Assembly (NCBI RefSeq): GCF_041146395.1
Contig: NC_090983.1
Coordinates: 61,945,501 to 62,009,500 of the forward strand
DNA from: Eulemur rufifrons
Lineage: Eukaryota > Chordata > Mammalia > Primates > Lemuridae
DNA length: 64,000 nt
Direction: 5' to 3'
In this document: positions 12,901-23,312 of the stretch, piece by piece
How positions within the stretch are numbered: position 1 is the first letter of the stretch
How the letters are laid out: each line of letters opens with the position of its first letter
Program-made: the position numbers and the translations under genes
The notes under the pieces: generated by a model
Databases searched by the model: none
What the model saw: the letters and a program-made list of their open reading frames with translations, nothing else
What the model was told of the DNA's origin: nothing

Positions 12901-13782
12901 CTTACAGACATTGGCCTAGGCAGAGAATTTATGAAGAAGACCCCCAAGGCAATCACAGCAGCAACAAAAATAAATGAATGGGACATGATTAAACTAAAAA
13001 GCTTCTGCACAGCCAAAGAAACAGTCCAGAGAATAAACAGATCACCTACAGAATGGGAAAAAATTTTTGCATACTACACATCAGATAAAGGACTGATAAC
13101 AAGAATCTATTTAGAACTCAGGAAAATCAGCAAGAAAAAATCAAGCAACCCTATCAAAAAGTGGGCAAAGGACATGAATAGAAATTTTTCAAAAGAAGAT
13201 ATAAAAATGGCTAACAAACATATGAAAAAGTGTTCAACATCTCTAATCATCAGGGAAATGCAAATCAAAACCACAATGAGATATCACTTAACCCCAGTGA
13301 GAATGGCCTTTATCAAAAAAACCCAAAACAACACATGTTGGCGTGGGTGTGGAGAGACAGGAACACTAATACACTGCTGGTGGGACTGCAAACTAGTGCA
13401 ACCCCTGTGGAAAGCATTATGGAGGTATCTTAAACAGATTCAAGTAGACCTGCCATTTGACCCAGCAATCCCATTACTGGGCATATACCCAAAGGAAAAA
13501 AGGTCATTCTGTAACAAAGGCACGTGTACCCAAATGTTTATAGCAGCACAATTCACAATAGCAAAGATGTGGAAACAACCCAAATGCCCATCAATACATG
13601 ATTGGATTAGTAAACTGTGGTATATGTATACCATGGAATATTACTCAGCTATAAGGAATGATGAAGATACGACATCTCTATGGTTCTCCTGGAGAGAGTT
13701 GGAACCCATTATATTAAGTGAAGTATCCCAAGAATGGAAAAACAAGCATCACATGTACTCACCAGAAAATTGGTTTCCCTGA
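9904..13782 (+). CDS. L1 ORF2 protein (endonuclease and reverse transcriptase)
   Basis: 1292 residues without interruption, against 1275 for human ORF2p. It nicks target DNA and reverse-transcribes L1 RNA at the nick (target-primed reverse transcription). Endonuclease, about 1-255: N29 in INVNGLN, E58 in QETH, D160 and N162 in GDFN, D220 in SKIDH and H245 in SDHS, all present. Reverse transcriptase: D615 in SLDAEKAFD (motif A) and FADD at 715-718 (motif C). C-terminal zinc-like motif: C1145, C1149, H1157, C1162. Every landmark up to FADD is offset by exactly +15 from the human numbering, so the extra length is an N-terminal extension starting [10 protein letters not shown], not an internal insertion. 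The ATG has A at -3 and G at +4, a strong context. The last residues (SPENWFP) differ from the usual primate end. Confidence 0.95.
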   Translation: MAQERKHRNEVLPNKLNKKPSHLSVFSINVNGLNSPLKRHRLSQWIKKHKPSICCLQETHLTSKDAFRLKVKGWKSVFQANSNEKKAGVAILISNNLAFKPTKIIKDKNGYYILVKGTIQQEAMTILNIYAPNLGAPRFIKQTLLDLNQMIDNNTVIAGDFNTPLTVQDRSSKQKINKDIMDLNRMLEQMGMADIYRTFYPKSTEYKFFSSAHRTFSKIDHVLGHKSCLQKFKKIEIIPCIFSDHSGIKVTMITNRNPHSYSKSWKLNNLLLNNYSIKEEIKMEIKNFFELNDNGDTTYQNLWDAAKAVLRGKFISINAYIKKTENMQIDNLTNRLKELEKEEQNDPKPSRRREITKIKSELNEKDNKETIREINKTKSWFFEKINKIDTPLARLTKSTKVKSLITSIRNMKGEITTDATEIQDIIYEFYKNLYAHKLENVEEMDKFLETHSLPRLNQEEIEYLNRPISRTEIETAIKNLPKKKSPGPGGFTPEFYHTYKEELVPILHKLFSNIEKDGVLPDTFYQANITLIPKPGKDSTKIENYRPISLMNIDAKIFNKILANRIQVLIKKVIHHDQVGFIPEMQGWFNIRKSINVIHHINRSKNKNHMILSLDAEKAFDKIQHPFMIKTLNKIGIDGTYLKMIQAIYDKPTANIIVNGEKLKALPLRTGTRQGCPLSPLLFNIVLEVLARAIRQESRIKGVQIGKEEIKLSLFADDMMLYLENPQDSTKRLLELINEYSKVSGYKINIHKSEAFIYANNSQSENQIKDSIPFKIATKKIKYLGIYLTKEVKDLYKENYETLRKEIAELANRWKNIPCSWIGRINIVKMSILPKVIYKFNAIPIKLPTSFFTDIEKIIIQFVWNQRRPRIAKAILSNKNKMGGINLPDLKLYYKAVVLKTAWYWHKCRDTDQWNTTENPNIEPSSYSHLIFDKAGKNILRGQESLFNKWCWENWLATCRRLKQDPQLSPLTKIKSRWITDLNLRRDTIRILEENVGKTLTDIGLGREFMKKTPKAITAATKINEWDMIKLKSFCTAKETVQRINRSPTEWEKIFAYYTSDKGLITRIYLELRKISKKKSSNPIKKWAKDMNRNFSKEDIKMANKHMKKCSTSLIIREMQIKTTMRYHLTPVRMAFIKKTQNNTCWRGCGETGTLIHCWWDCKLVQPLWKALWRYLKQIQVDLPFDPAIPLLGIYPKEKRSFCNKGTCTQMFIAAQFTIAKMWKQPKCPSIHDWISKLWYMYTMEYYSAIRNDEDTTSLWFSWRELEPIILSEVSQEWKNKHHMYSPENWFP

Positions 13783-14140
13783 TCATCACCTAAATACAAA
13801 CCTGGGAATGACACCAATTGGACATCAGACTGAGGTGGGGGGTGGGGGAGGGGATGGGGGTATGCCTACACAATGAGTGCATTGCACACCGTTTGGGGAG
13901 TGGTAACACTTGAAGGTGCTGACTCGGGAAAGGGGGGGTGGGGAAAAAAATATGAAACTATTGTTTTTAACTTGCACTGTTCACTTAATAATTTATCATG
14001 AATATTTCCCATATTACTTCATATCATTGTACAAGAAATAATGTATACATTATGAGGACATACTGTATCTAACAAGATATACTGTTAGACTCTTTGATTC
14101 TGTAAAACTAAATTGAAAAAAAAAAAATAAAATTAAATTA
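13783..14140 (+). other. L1 3'UTR with G-rich tracts and atypical end
   Basis: G-rich runs at about 13834-13860 and 13931-13943 contain four or more closely spaced G-tracts and could form a G-quadruplex, a conserved property of mammalian L1 3'UTRs. After about 13950 the sequence is AT-rich and does not end in the TTTGTACCCCCGTAATAT block carried by the other L1 3' ends in this window (47.99-48.01 kb and, inverted, 38.2 kb). This copy therefore belongs to a different L1 lineage, or captured a new tail in an earlier round. AATAAA lies at 14126-14131. Confidence 0.75.
14126..14131 (+). terminator. L1 poly(A) signal, apparently bypassed
   Basis: AATAAA embedded in an A-rich run, followed by an 18-20 nt poly(A) ending at 14160. 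Because the insertion continues past this tail to a second one, this signal was read through in the transcript that gave rise to this copy. Confidence 0.7.
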
Positions 14141-14160
14141 AAAAAAAAAAAAAAAAAAAA

Positions 14161-14704
14161 GCCAAAAGGGCTTGCAGGCAATTAAATGACATAAGCGAGA
14201 TGTGACTGGAGGTGGACAGGCACTCATCAATGCTTAAAAACCTTCTATGCAACATAAGAGTGAAAACCAAAATGTCAAAGCATGGCTACAAAATTATTTT
14301 ATCTATAAGTGTTAATCTGCTATATTCTTGGGTTTACTTGCTACAAATTCTTGTAGCAATTTGTTATATAAAACATAAGCATTATTAACCATTTAAGCTA
14401 AGGAAGTTAGAGGCTTTTGTTGTGTCACCATATTTTAGTCCCTTTAGTAATTTGTCCTAAGGTGGATGATAAATTCCTTGTTAGATCTCCTTTTGCATAA
14501 ACCCCATAACTGAAAAATGTTATACTCAGGAAGCTCTAAGTCTATGGGAAGCAGGAAATTCTTCACGGTTGGGATGGTCATCAGAAGACTTTAAAAGTAA
14601 TGTACGAAGTTATATGGGTGTAAACTTTAACCCTTAATGTTTAGTTTTTCTATTTACTCAAAAACCTAATAAAGACAACACAGAAATTAAAAAAAAAAAA
14701 AAAA
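14161..14704 (+). mobile_element. 3'-transduced segment with its own poly(A)
   Basis: About 530 bp of non-L1, non-Alu sequence lies between the L1 poly(A) and a second poly(A) starting at 14689. It contains AATAAA at 14668-14673, 15 nt before the second tail. The 14-bp target duplication of the L1 flanks this second tail, not the first, so L1 and segment were inserted together. This is the hallmark of a readthrough transcript that ended at a downstream genomic poly(A) signal at the parent locus. The segment itself has no recognisable repeat or gene. Confidence 0.9.
14668..14673 (+). terminator. Downstream poly(A) signal used by the transduction
   Basis: AATAAA placed 15 nt upstream of the second poly(A) run (14689-14708), the normal distance for cleavage and polyadenylation. 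Confidence 0.8.
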
Positions 14705-14718
14705 AAAATTTTTTGTGT
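14705..14718. repeat. L1 target-site duplication, right copy
   Basis: Identical to the 14-mer at 6730-6743 and followed by the remaining Alu arm (ATGTGGAGATGGG). It fixes the insertion limits as 6744-14704. Confidence 0.9.
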
Positions 14719-14984
14719 ATGTGGAGATGGGATCTTTCTGTGTTGCCCAGGCTGGTCTTGATCTCCTGACTTCAAGCGATCCTCCGCCTCAGCCTCCCAA
14801 AGTGCTAGGATTACAGGCATGAGCCACCATGCTGGCCAAATAATTATTTTAAAATGATTCTATTCATATTAGCTGACACAGAGCAATGAATTTACTATTA
14901 TTCCTCCTCTAATCTAGATTGAAATAAACTAAAGATGAATCAAAATTGCACTGTGGCAGCTAGAGACATTCTTTGATCATGTGT

Positions 14985-15462
14985 ATCAGTCAGGATTCCT
15001 TAGAGAAATAGGGGTGGTGTAGGGGGAGAGAGAGAGAAAGAATGAGACTGATTTTTTAAAGGTTGGCTCACACAATTGTATAAAAGCAGCTGGCAAGTCC
15101 AAACCCAATAAGGTAGGCTGACAGGCTGGAGACTCAGGAAAGAGTTGATTTTGTAGTCTTGAATTCTTAATTCCCCAGGACAGGAGGCTGGAAACTCAGG
15201 CAGGGTTTCTATGTTGCAATCTTGAGGAGAACTTCTTCTTCCTCAGGAAACATTAGCTTTTGCTCTAAAGGTGTTCAACTGATTGGGTGAGGCCCACCCA
15301 CATTATTTAGGGTAATCTGCTTTACTCAAAGTCTACTTATTTAAATGTTAATCACATCTGAAAAATACCTTCACCATAACATCTAGACAGATGTTTGACC
15401 AAACAACTGGGCACCATTATCCTAGCCAAGCTGACATGTAAAATTAAACATCACAGCATGTA
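14985..15462 (-). mobile_element. Solo ERVL-type LTR (MLT2B-like)
   Basis: On the plus strand it begins TGTATCAGTCAGGATTCC with TTAGAGAAATA following, and ends with GCTGACATGTAAAATTAAAC then ATCACA. These are the inverse of the conserved ends of MLT2-type ERVL LTRs (TGTGATGGTTAATTTTA to AACCCTGACTAATACA). Internal blocks such as GATTGGGTGAGGCCCACCCACATTA also fit. No internal retroviral sequence is attached. Confidence 0.65.
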
Positions 15463-15464
15463 AT

Positions 15465-18160
15465 GGCATAGGCACAAAATGAATTGCTGCTTGGCATTGA
15501 CAAGCACCTGTATTTATACAGCTCTACACACAAATAATTATATAGCTGATTACTTGTTAGAAAGGACTGTAGACAAGACATGATTGGTGGGAGTCTGGTC
15601 TCTCTAACCATCCACCGCTCTTGTTTATTAAGACACAGCTTCTGATCACTAGAGTGGTTGTTATAATGTCAGATGAAACCCAGTCTAAATAACCCTTTTA
15701 AATGTCTTTGTTTTTCATGTAAGAATAACAGGAACTTACTGTGGACTGCCCCACCATCTCATCCACCCCTCAAAAGGAAGCAACTAGATTCTCCTTTCTA
15801 ATAATTTTCTCTATTCCCTGTATCTTGGAGAAGAGGAAGAAGATACTTCACAGTGGCCTTTTTAGTATTTCACTCCATGATAATTTGAAATGTCACATTA
15901 GTATTGCTTTTTTTCATCATGCTTCCTGATCATTTTTCCTTTTCTAATTGAATTCACTCCATATATATACACTCACACAAACTTTCTCTTTTATATTTTC
16001 ACTACTTCTCAAGTTTATCTTTATAATTAAATGATTAGGTGTAATTAATCATTACACTTACTAGCTAAAGCTTTAGAAGGGCTTTCCATGATAGCGGGAG
16101 AAAAAGACTTTATTTGGCTAAAAGTTAAATTCATTGATATTCTTCTCCAGTGAAAACATTTTAAAAAATGAGAAGAAAAGCAAAGAATGAATGAGTTTTG
16201 CATATGAAGAAGTAAGTAAAATTATTAGAACTCTAAAAAATCAACTTGGCACTGTTAGTATGTTATGCTCTAATGATAAATCTTATAGACAAGTGGTTTA
16301 GGGTAGATGATTCCTCCTTAAATGTACCCAGAATGATTTTCGCAAGAAAAAATCCAGAAAGGGAACAAGAGTGGTAGTATTCAATTTAGTGACCTCGGGA
16401 CAGAACAAACAATTTAATTTTAAAGTAAAATTAGCCAATATGGAATACAATTTGGTATTATATAATAAGATACCATTTTTGAAAGAAGCATTCAGTTTGT
16501 GATAATATTAACAGAAAATGTTCAACCAGGAAGAACATCCAAGCAGAAAATTTTGGTAAAGGGGTGAACAAGAAAGAAGACCAATAAATAAGTTATGAAA
16601 GAAATATTGCTGACAGAATGGTATGCTTAAACAACAACAACAAACCTCTCAGTCAATTTCACTTTCTCAGAAATGTATTCACAGAGTCTTGGTCTTGGTA
16701 AGGACTAAAGAATCAAGATTTGTTAGTTTTTATCCCCCAAACACAACAGTGTAGCAAGTTATTTTACAATTATCTTTTTTTAAAAAAAAAAAATAACATC
16801 AGCAAAATAAAATTAATCAGATTATTTACCTGTACCACAGAGAGGATATAGGATTAATGAGTTAATTATTTTGAAATATTAAAACACTTTGGGATCTCTG
16901 AATGAAAAATGGAAATAATTATTTATAGCTTTGCTAAAATGTCTCAGTAATCATAATTACATTTTAGTATGGACTCCTTTTCTAGTTTAGTTACCGTATA
17001 TGTATTTACTATTAAAAATTAAAACTTGGGCATTATATGGCACCAGAAAATATATTTGATAGAAATAAATTACCTAGATACAATAATGTTAAAAATAACA
17101 TATCATTGATTCTTTCCTGATAAATGGTCATTGTTTAGTATTAACCTAGTAATTTCCTTGTCTATGATTATGTTTAGATGACTAGACAGGGGCAATATAG
17201 ACCAGTGCACGCTTCTTAAAATGGTACATATTTGTGGGCATGGGATTATTTTCTCCTTTAGATAGACTTGAAAGCACTTTGATAAAAAAAATTGAATGAA
17301 AATGAATAAGAATTATTAACTTACCAAAATTCAGTAAGCATGCAGTTTTGTTTGCTGAATGCAATAGGAAAAGACAAGTTAAGCCTTGACAGATAAAAGG
17401 GGAAATAAAGGAGTGAACAGCCAAAGAATTCGAGGGTTAGAAAGGACATGGAGAGGTTACCACCTTTCTGGGAGGACCACACTGGAAACTACTAAGCCTT
17501 TGAGAATCTAGCTTAATGTTGAAAACAAAACAAAACAAAACAAACTAAGCTAAAAATTAATGTCCCCTAGTATGGGAAATAGGTTTGAGTCTCTTGAATT
17601 TCCTTTAATTTTTTCTTGGCAACTTATTTTTCATTCTGTTTTGAGTTTTGATATTACTCCTTATGAGATACTGTACCAACTATGTACCTGTTGCAAATGC
17701 ACCAACTATATCCTCCTATAACATTGATTGAGTAAATAAAATAAAGCTTTGAGTTCTAAAGAACAGCCTTCAGGCCTCTCTTGTTTTGGCTCTTTGATAT
17801 CTAAATGATATCTATACTCTGGCAGGCTCTAACAAATTCTTTTAAAATCACATGACATTATTTTCTAGACAGAGGAGGGCTAGGCATGCTTTGGCACAGG
17901 TGTTAATGAAATGCAACAAAAGTAATGGCTGCTGATGCACAACTAATTAGCAGCACCTCTTTTCTCCTTACTGCATCTTTCTTCTCACCTTTCTTGCAGC
18001 ATCTGTATTCTCTTTGTTCTACCTGTCCCAATTCTTCCTCTTCTTCTCTTGTTGTCTTTCTTTTTCTCTTTCTCTTCTTTTTCCTTTCAGCAAATCTCGC
18101 CTTATCATTGGCAGGCATCTCATCGACACTTAGGGTTAAAGATGCCATCTCCAAAGTGTG
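15465..18160. other. Unclassified AT-rich sequence
   Basis: No gene or repeat family recognised. Minor low-complexity items are an A-run near 16782, an (AAAAC)n run at about 17521-17545 and a CT-rich stretch at about 18028-18090. The plus frame 17925-18203 and its antisense partner come from that CT-rich stretch. Confidence 0.4.
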
Positions 18161-18164
18161 CTTT

Positions 18165-18320
18165 ACAGAATCAATAGCATTGACATCACCTGGGAGCTTA
18201 TGAGAAATGAAAAATTTTGAGACCCTACTACAGAGCTTCTAAATCAGGACCTGCATTTTATTAATAACAAGATCCCCAAGTGATTCATAGGCACATTCAA
18301 GTTTAAGAAGTGTTGGTCTA
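18165..18320 (+). mobile_element. MER5-like hAT non-autonomous element
   Basis: GACATCACCTGGGAGCTT followed by GAGAAATGAAAAATTTTGAGACCC, then TAAATCAGGACCTGCATTTTA and CCAAGTGATTCATAGGCAC, ending AAGAAGTGTTGG. This is the usual MER5A block order. The terminal inverted repeats are eroded. Confidence 0.6.
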
Positions 18321-18339
18321 GAGCACCTAGATGTCCAAG

Positions 18340-19380
18340 ATGTACCTCAAACTTCACAAGTCTCAAATAAATCCACTGGTCCACACTGGCCTCCTCCCTA
18401 GGCAAGACTATCCCTTTCCCTGCATTCTCTACCCAAGTGAAGAACCATGGATTCATTGGGTGACTCAAGTTAGAAACTCATGGAGTCTTTCTTGATCTCT
18501 TTCTCTTCCTCACCACCCCATATTAAGATGTCACCAATCTTGCCATTTCTATTTGCTGAATCGCTCTTGAATGTTTCCTCAGCACATCCCCCAAACTGTT
18601 ACTTCCATAGATCCCACATTCCCACATGGACTTGACCACAGTCTTTAAACTAGTCTCTCTGCTTCTAATCTCACTTTTCCCTAATGTCTTCTTCTTGATA
18701 ATTCTAAGTATCTTTTTAAAAAATTTAAATCTAATCATAGCCTTGCCAAACTCCAATATATTTTCACTATTTCCCTTTTACTATAGGATGAAATCTGGTC
18801 TTGTATAATTTTTAAAAAGTTTTATTTTATTTTTAATTGACAAATAATATTTGTGGGATACAATGTGATGTTTTGATACATGTCTACAATGTGGAATGAT
18901 CAAATTAGACTAACAAACATATCCATCAGCTCAAATATTTATCATTTCTAAAAGTAGAAAGATCGCAAGTAAACAACCTGTTTGACTTGTCAACAAACCA
19001 CATCTCACACAGCCTCCCAACTCACCCCAAATGCTACAGTCACACCCAGTGACTTGCAGTTTCTGAAAGGTATCATATTATTTGGTGCCTTTACACCTTT
19101 ATTCACTTTTTTCTGGGGCTGAAATGCTCTTCCTCATCCAAACTTATCTACCAAATAAACCAGATACAAGTAACTTTTGGTGTGTAATGCTTTCTGTGAT
19201 CATCTCTCCAGCACATTTCCACCACAGCACTTATGATACTATATTACAATGAATTATTTATGTCTCTACTCTAGTATGGATTAATCAGCTAGAAGAGATC
19301 ATATATTAAACTTTTTTGTATCCTTGGTAATACACATAGTAGATGCTTCATAAATATTATTGAATTGATAACAAATATAA
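18340..19380 (+). mobile_element. L2 LINE 3' portion, split by an old L1
   Basis: Upstream part (to about 18805): L2-type text such as AATCTAATCATAGCCTTGCC and TAGGATGAAATCTGG. It resumes at about 18966-19066 with GGTGCCTTTACACC, then GAAATGCTCTTCCTC, and ends with ATAGTAGATGCTTCATAAAT near 19360. Both parts follow the L2 consensus in order, so they are one element interrupted by the antisense L1 tail. Confidence 0.6.
18806..18965 (-). mobile_element. Old L1 3' end (L1M type) inside L2
   Basis: Plus-strand text runs AATTGACAAATAATATTTGTG, then ACAATGTGATGTTTTGATACA, then AACATATCCATCAGCTCA. This is the inverse of the conserved 3' end of mammalian-wide L1. It interrupts the L2, giving a relative age order. 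Confidence 0.65.
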
Positions 19381-19639
19381 TTGTTATATTTGAAAGAAAT
19401 GCTATAAATCAAAATAATTCCTTAAATGACCAGAAACCACACATTAATTAGACCAAATCTTTGGCTAAATATATTTGGACCATATGAAATTTCATGTGAT
19501 AGACAACTATTATAGAAATGATGAAAGACATATAAGAACTGACTGCGATTGTTCTTGGACTTAAGTTCTAGAAAAAAGTCTATTTTGATTTATGACTTTC
19601 ATTAAGATCAAATAAGTAAATATAAGTAAATCTTCTATA

Positions 19640-20170
19640 AAAATTTGGTATGGGTTTTTGAGTGAACATATTTTTTACATTTCTCTCAGATAAATGCCCA
19701 AGAGTACAAAAGAAAAAATTGATTAATTGGACCTCATTAAAATTAAACACTTTTGCTTTGCAAAATCTCCTGTGAAGAAGATGAAATGAGAGTCTGGAGA
19801 CTGGAAGAAAATATTTGGAACTACTTATTGGACTAAGAACTAGTATGTAATATACATAAGGGATTTTTAAAACTGAACATTAAATATCAAACAATCCATT
19901 TAGAACATGGGCAAAAGACATTTCACCTAGGAGGATACACAGATGTCAAAGAAGCACATGAAAAAGATGTCTAACATCATTAACCACTAGGGAAATACAA
20001 ATTAAAAACACAATGAGATATGATTATACAACTGTCAGAATGGCTAAAAAAATAATGACAATATCAAAAGCTGACAGGGTACAGAGAGACTGGATTACTC
20101 ATACATTTCTGGTGGGAATGTAAAATTGTATAGTCACTCTGGAAAATGGTTTGGCAGCTTCTTATCATAT
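19640..20170 (+). mobile_element. Old L1 ORF2 C-terminal fragment
   Basis: Contains the L1 order GACCTCATTAAAATTAAA, CAAAAGACATTTCACC, CACATGAAAAAGATG and AGGGAAATACAAATTAAAA, then TTTCTGGTGGGAATGTAAAA. It is frameshifted throughout and 5'-truncated, with no 3'UTR visible. Confidence 0.75.
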
Positions 20171-20429
20171 CATATCATAAACGTCTGTATCAATTTTTAG
20201 AAATATACTGTTACCACCATATAGAACATCAATGTCAGAAAAACTACACAGATTAAAAAATTTAACTTAATGGATTGACATTTAATATCTGTGCATTGTA
20301 GACCATAGACCACATCAGAAAATGAATCTGATGTACTGGTATTGAAAATATATTGCAATTAACGTAGAAACCCTAGAACTGAGCAATAGAATGACTGATA
20401 AAAATATGAGCACCAATAATGTAAGTAAA

Positions 20430-20625
20430 GGTATTGTACAATCTATAGAGTGCTAGTAAGGAAGCATATTCATCATCATTTGCAGATTATAAAATTTATA
20501 CCAAGAAAACCTAAGACAAATAATTCACATAAAAAGAAAAATCTTCAATCAATTGCATTACTATAGGACATATAATGAAAAAAAAAAAAAAGATGCTATT
20601 CAAAATGACCTACCAGTATCAAGGC
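20430..20625 (+). mobile_element. Probable highly diverged L1 piece
   Basis: TTTGCAGATTATAAAATT followed by ATACCAAGAAAACCTAAG resembles the L1 region around the FADD motif, and an A13 run follows at 20580. Divergence is high, so this is tentative. Confidence 0.35.
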
Positions 20626-21335
20626 GCTGGACTCAATGAAAAAAGACTGTTTCTTTCCTTAATTCTGTGCCTTACTTTGTAGCCTGAACTTTGATGAAGT
20701 TTTGCTTCTGTCTAAAGTCTCACAAGTTTTCTTATGAGAACAGATCCATCAACTTCTGGCCCTTATGCTTCTTAAATCCTGTTCGATCAATATCATGACA
20801 TCTCTTCAACACCTTCCTGCCTCATAGAGGAGACATATTTCCTCCAAAGTTCTCTCTCAAACGTAGACAATATTTATATTTTTCACCCAAAGCAGTTCTA
20901 GTTTCCATTTCCAACAAAGGTGTTTGGATTCTATTTGCATCTCTAAAAGACCATTTGGAAAGTTTCCTCAGAAATATTAATAATTTGCCCTGGAATCTCT
21001 ATCTCTTTTTAGATAAAAACTTTTTGTGGCTTTAAAGTGATAAAGTTTTTTTGTTTTTAAATGAATATTTTTTTTGGATCAACCTATCAAAGTTCCGAGA
21101 ATCATGGCGTCCTAGATTCAGCCCTGGGACCTCAGATATTGCTGTGGGACTTGGTGTGATTCACAAATTGAATTAGTTTAGTTCATCTTCATGAGAGAAT
21201 GTCTTGCTTGGGACAAATGGTAGCCTCCTCTAATCAATATTGTCTGTAAAGTGGATTCTATAGAATAGGATCTCTTCCTGGTATGTCAGCCTAAAGTACT
21301 AGAAAGGAGATTGTTTCTTTGAGGTCTAGTAGAGG
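20626..21335. other. Unclassified sequence
   Basis: No repeat, RNA or coding signal was recognised in this stretch. Confidence 0.35.
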
Positions 21336-21344
21336 CAATAGGGC

Positions 21345-21575
21345 ATAATGACAAAGAGCAAGGGTTTAGACTCAAATAAACCTAGCTTTTCATCCCAGCT
21401 CTACTCCTCATGAGCTGTGCGGCCTTACCCGTTACTTAATCTCTCTGAACCTCAATTTTTTCATTTGTAAAATAAAGATAGTAGTTGTAACTATCTCTTA
21501 GCTTATTGTGAAGATTAAATTAGATATATACAGCACACTGCATGTACTGCCTGGCATGTAGTAAATGCTAGGTGG
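21345..21575 (+). mobile_element. MIR SINE
   Basis: CATCCCAGCTCTACTCC, TTACTTAATCTCTCTGAACC, CATTTGTAAAATAAAGATAG and CTGGCATGTAGTAAATGCT match the MIR core and tail in order, in plus orientation. Confidence 0.75.
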
Positions 21576-21823
21576 ATTTATAATTATTTACCTCAAGTCT
21601 GGGAAGCAGAGCTGGTATGACAAAAAGTAATTCTAGCAATTAATGAAATTTGAAGATCAAAGAGAAGAGCTGCAGAAATTAAGTAGAGATCTTGGAGGAG
21701 TGATCAGAATTGACCCCCTTCTTCAACAAAAAAATAAATACAGTAAATAAATGGGGCAAGATGTTAATGGCTGTTTACAAAAGAATTGTACTAACTTCGG
21801 TTTCTTTTTTGCAGAGTTTGGTG

Positions 21824-21892
21824 TGTGGGGGCAGAGGTGAGTGGGGGTGGGTGAGGGTAGGTGGGGGACACGGTGGTGGGGGGAGCCTGGTC
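21824..21892 (+). other. G-rich tract, possible G-quadruplex
   Basis: Repeated GTGGGGG, GGGTGAGGG and GGTGGGGG runs give at least four G-tracts within a few tens of bases, in an otherwise AT-rich region. Structure is inferred only. Confidence 0.5.
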
Positions 21893-21899
21893 CTGGGAC

Positions 21900-23094
21900 A
21901 TGTTCATAAAGCATCCGCATAAGACCAAACGCTGGTGGTGACAGATGAGTGGGGTAGTAGATGTTGACAAAAGTCAAATCACCTTGACTTCTGTATATTT
22001 CAAGTGTGCTCATTTCAAGTTTTGGCGTAAATCCCTAAAGATCCAGAATCTAGTGTTTTCACAATTAATTGTGAACTTTCTACAGTGCTTAATGCATTGC
22101 GTGCTCTATTTGAACATCTATACAACCTGTGACTATCTACAGCAGTGATATATTTTTTTCAGTTGGGTTAGAGGAGGCTTGAACAGTGCAGTAACAGGGG
22201 TTAGATAAATATTTAGAGAATTCACTATCCCAAAGTTTTCCCAATTACCTAATTTCTTAACATGCCAGCTATTTACCATAAGGGAAATAAGCTCTTTAAT
22301 TCTCTTTCATTATAATCTCACAATTTATAGCCATATGTTTCAAAGTTCTGACATTACTGTATTTACTCTATTATCCTAGACCTTGCTCTAATTTATAGCT
22401 CATCTTACTCCAAGACATAGATATTAGTTTGAGGTTTCCAGGAAGAAAACTCTAAAGAGGACCTCTCCAGTGAACAGGAGTTCCTTCTTTTCATTCAATG
22501 TGTATGTAATGTTCTGAAAACCAACATACACAATTAGTTTTGTAAAATGTAGAGGAGCTGCTATAATAAACAATAAATGTACTATGAAAACATGGATACA
22601 ATAAAAAACTAACATGCTATTTAAAATAAATACTCACAGTAAAAGTTAGGTTTTTATGATGTCATATTTTACAAATGATAAATCAGTATCTTTGCATGTA
22701 TTTAATATTGAGGACATGGACTACTGATTTATGTAATAGCCAAGGTAACACAGTTACACACATCACTCATGGATTTTAGATTTCCAACTTTTAAATAATG
22801 TACTATAAAGACATATGCTTAACACTGAATTCACAGTGATTCTTAATCATCTATTTTTTTTTTCTTCAGGAACTAAAATCCTATAATGTTATAGCTTTTC
22901 TGATAAGTCCCAATTATTAATATATAGTACTCAGAAAACCATTTTGGTTATTTGAGCTTTATGAATTTTGAATGAATTTTTGAAATTTGGGTTAAGAAAG
23001 ATTTACAACATGTGAAAAAGAAAAAAAAAATCCAAAATTATCTTCATGTCTTCTACAAATTCTTTCCTAATCAAAATGGAATACTGGAAAATGT
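21900..23094. other. Unclassified AT-rich sequence
   Basis: No gene or repeat family recognised. Start of a repeat-poor zone that extends, apart from two MIRs, to 29.26 kb. Confidence 0.35.
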
Positions 23095-23312
23095 ATGCAT
23101 GTGGAGTTGGATAGACTAGGGCTCAAATCTGCACTTCATAATTTATCAGCCACGTGACCTCAGGAAAGTCACTTGACCTCCTGAACTACAAGTTTCTCAT
23201 CTCTAAAATGAGAATAATTTCATTCAATGATGTGTGGACACTTAGAGATAATGCATGTAAAGCCTTTAGCACAAGGTCTGGTTTACAGTAGATATTCAAG
23301 AATGGTAGCTAC
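23095..23312 (+). mobile_element. MIR SINE
   Basis: GGGCTCAAATCTGCACTTC, CACGTGACCTCAGGAAAGTC, CTCATCTCTAAAATGAGAAT and GCATGTAAAGCCTTTAGCAC follow the MIR consensus in plus orientation. Confidence 0.7.

Larger units (their letters stand above)
6744..14160 (+). mobile_element. L1: Full-length LINE-1 retrotransposon, both ORFs intact
   Basis: A complete non-LTR element: 5'UTR 6744-8859, ORF1 8860-9864, 39-nt spacer, ORF2 9904-13782, 3'UTR 13783 to about 14140, poly(A) to 14160. The 5' end is not truncated, starting with a G-rich leader and an AAGATGGCGGA motif, as expected of a capped full-length transcript copy. The many surviving CpGs in the 5'UTR and the absence of any stop or frameshift in 1,626 codons argue for a young insertion. 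It sits in the linker of an Alu and is followed by a 3' transduction sharing the same target duplication. Retrotransposition competence is an inference from intact reading frames and catalytic residues, not shown. Confidence 0.95.

Noticed and set aside
14161..14688. Possibility that this segment is original flanking DNA between two separate insertions
   Set aside because: The L1 target duplication and the Alu remainder both follow the second poly(A), so the segment entered with the L1.
17925..18203. Signal-peptide-like Ser/Leu/Phe-rich frame
   Set aside because: It derives from a CT-rich low-complexity stretch and runs into a MER5-like element.
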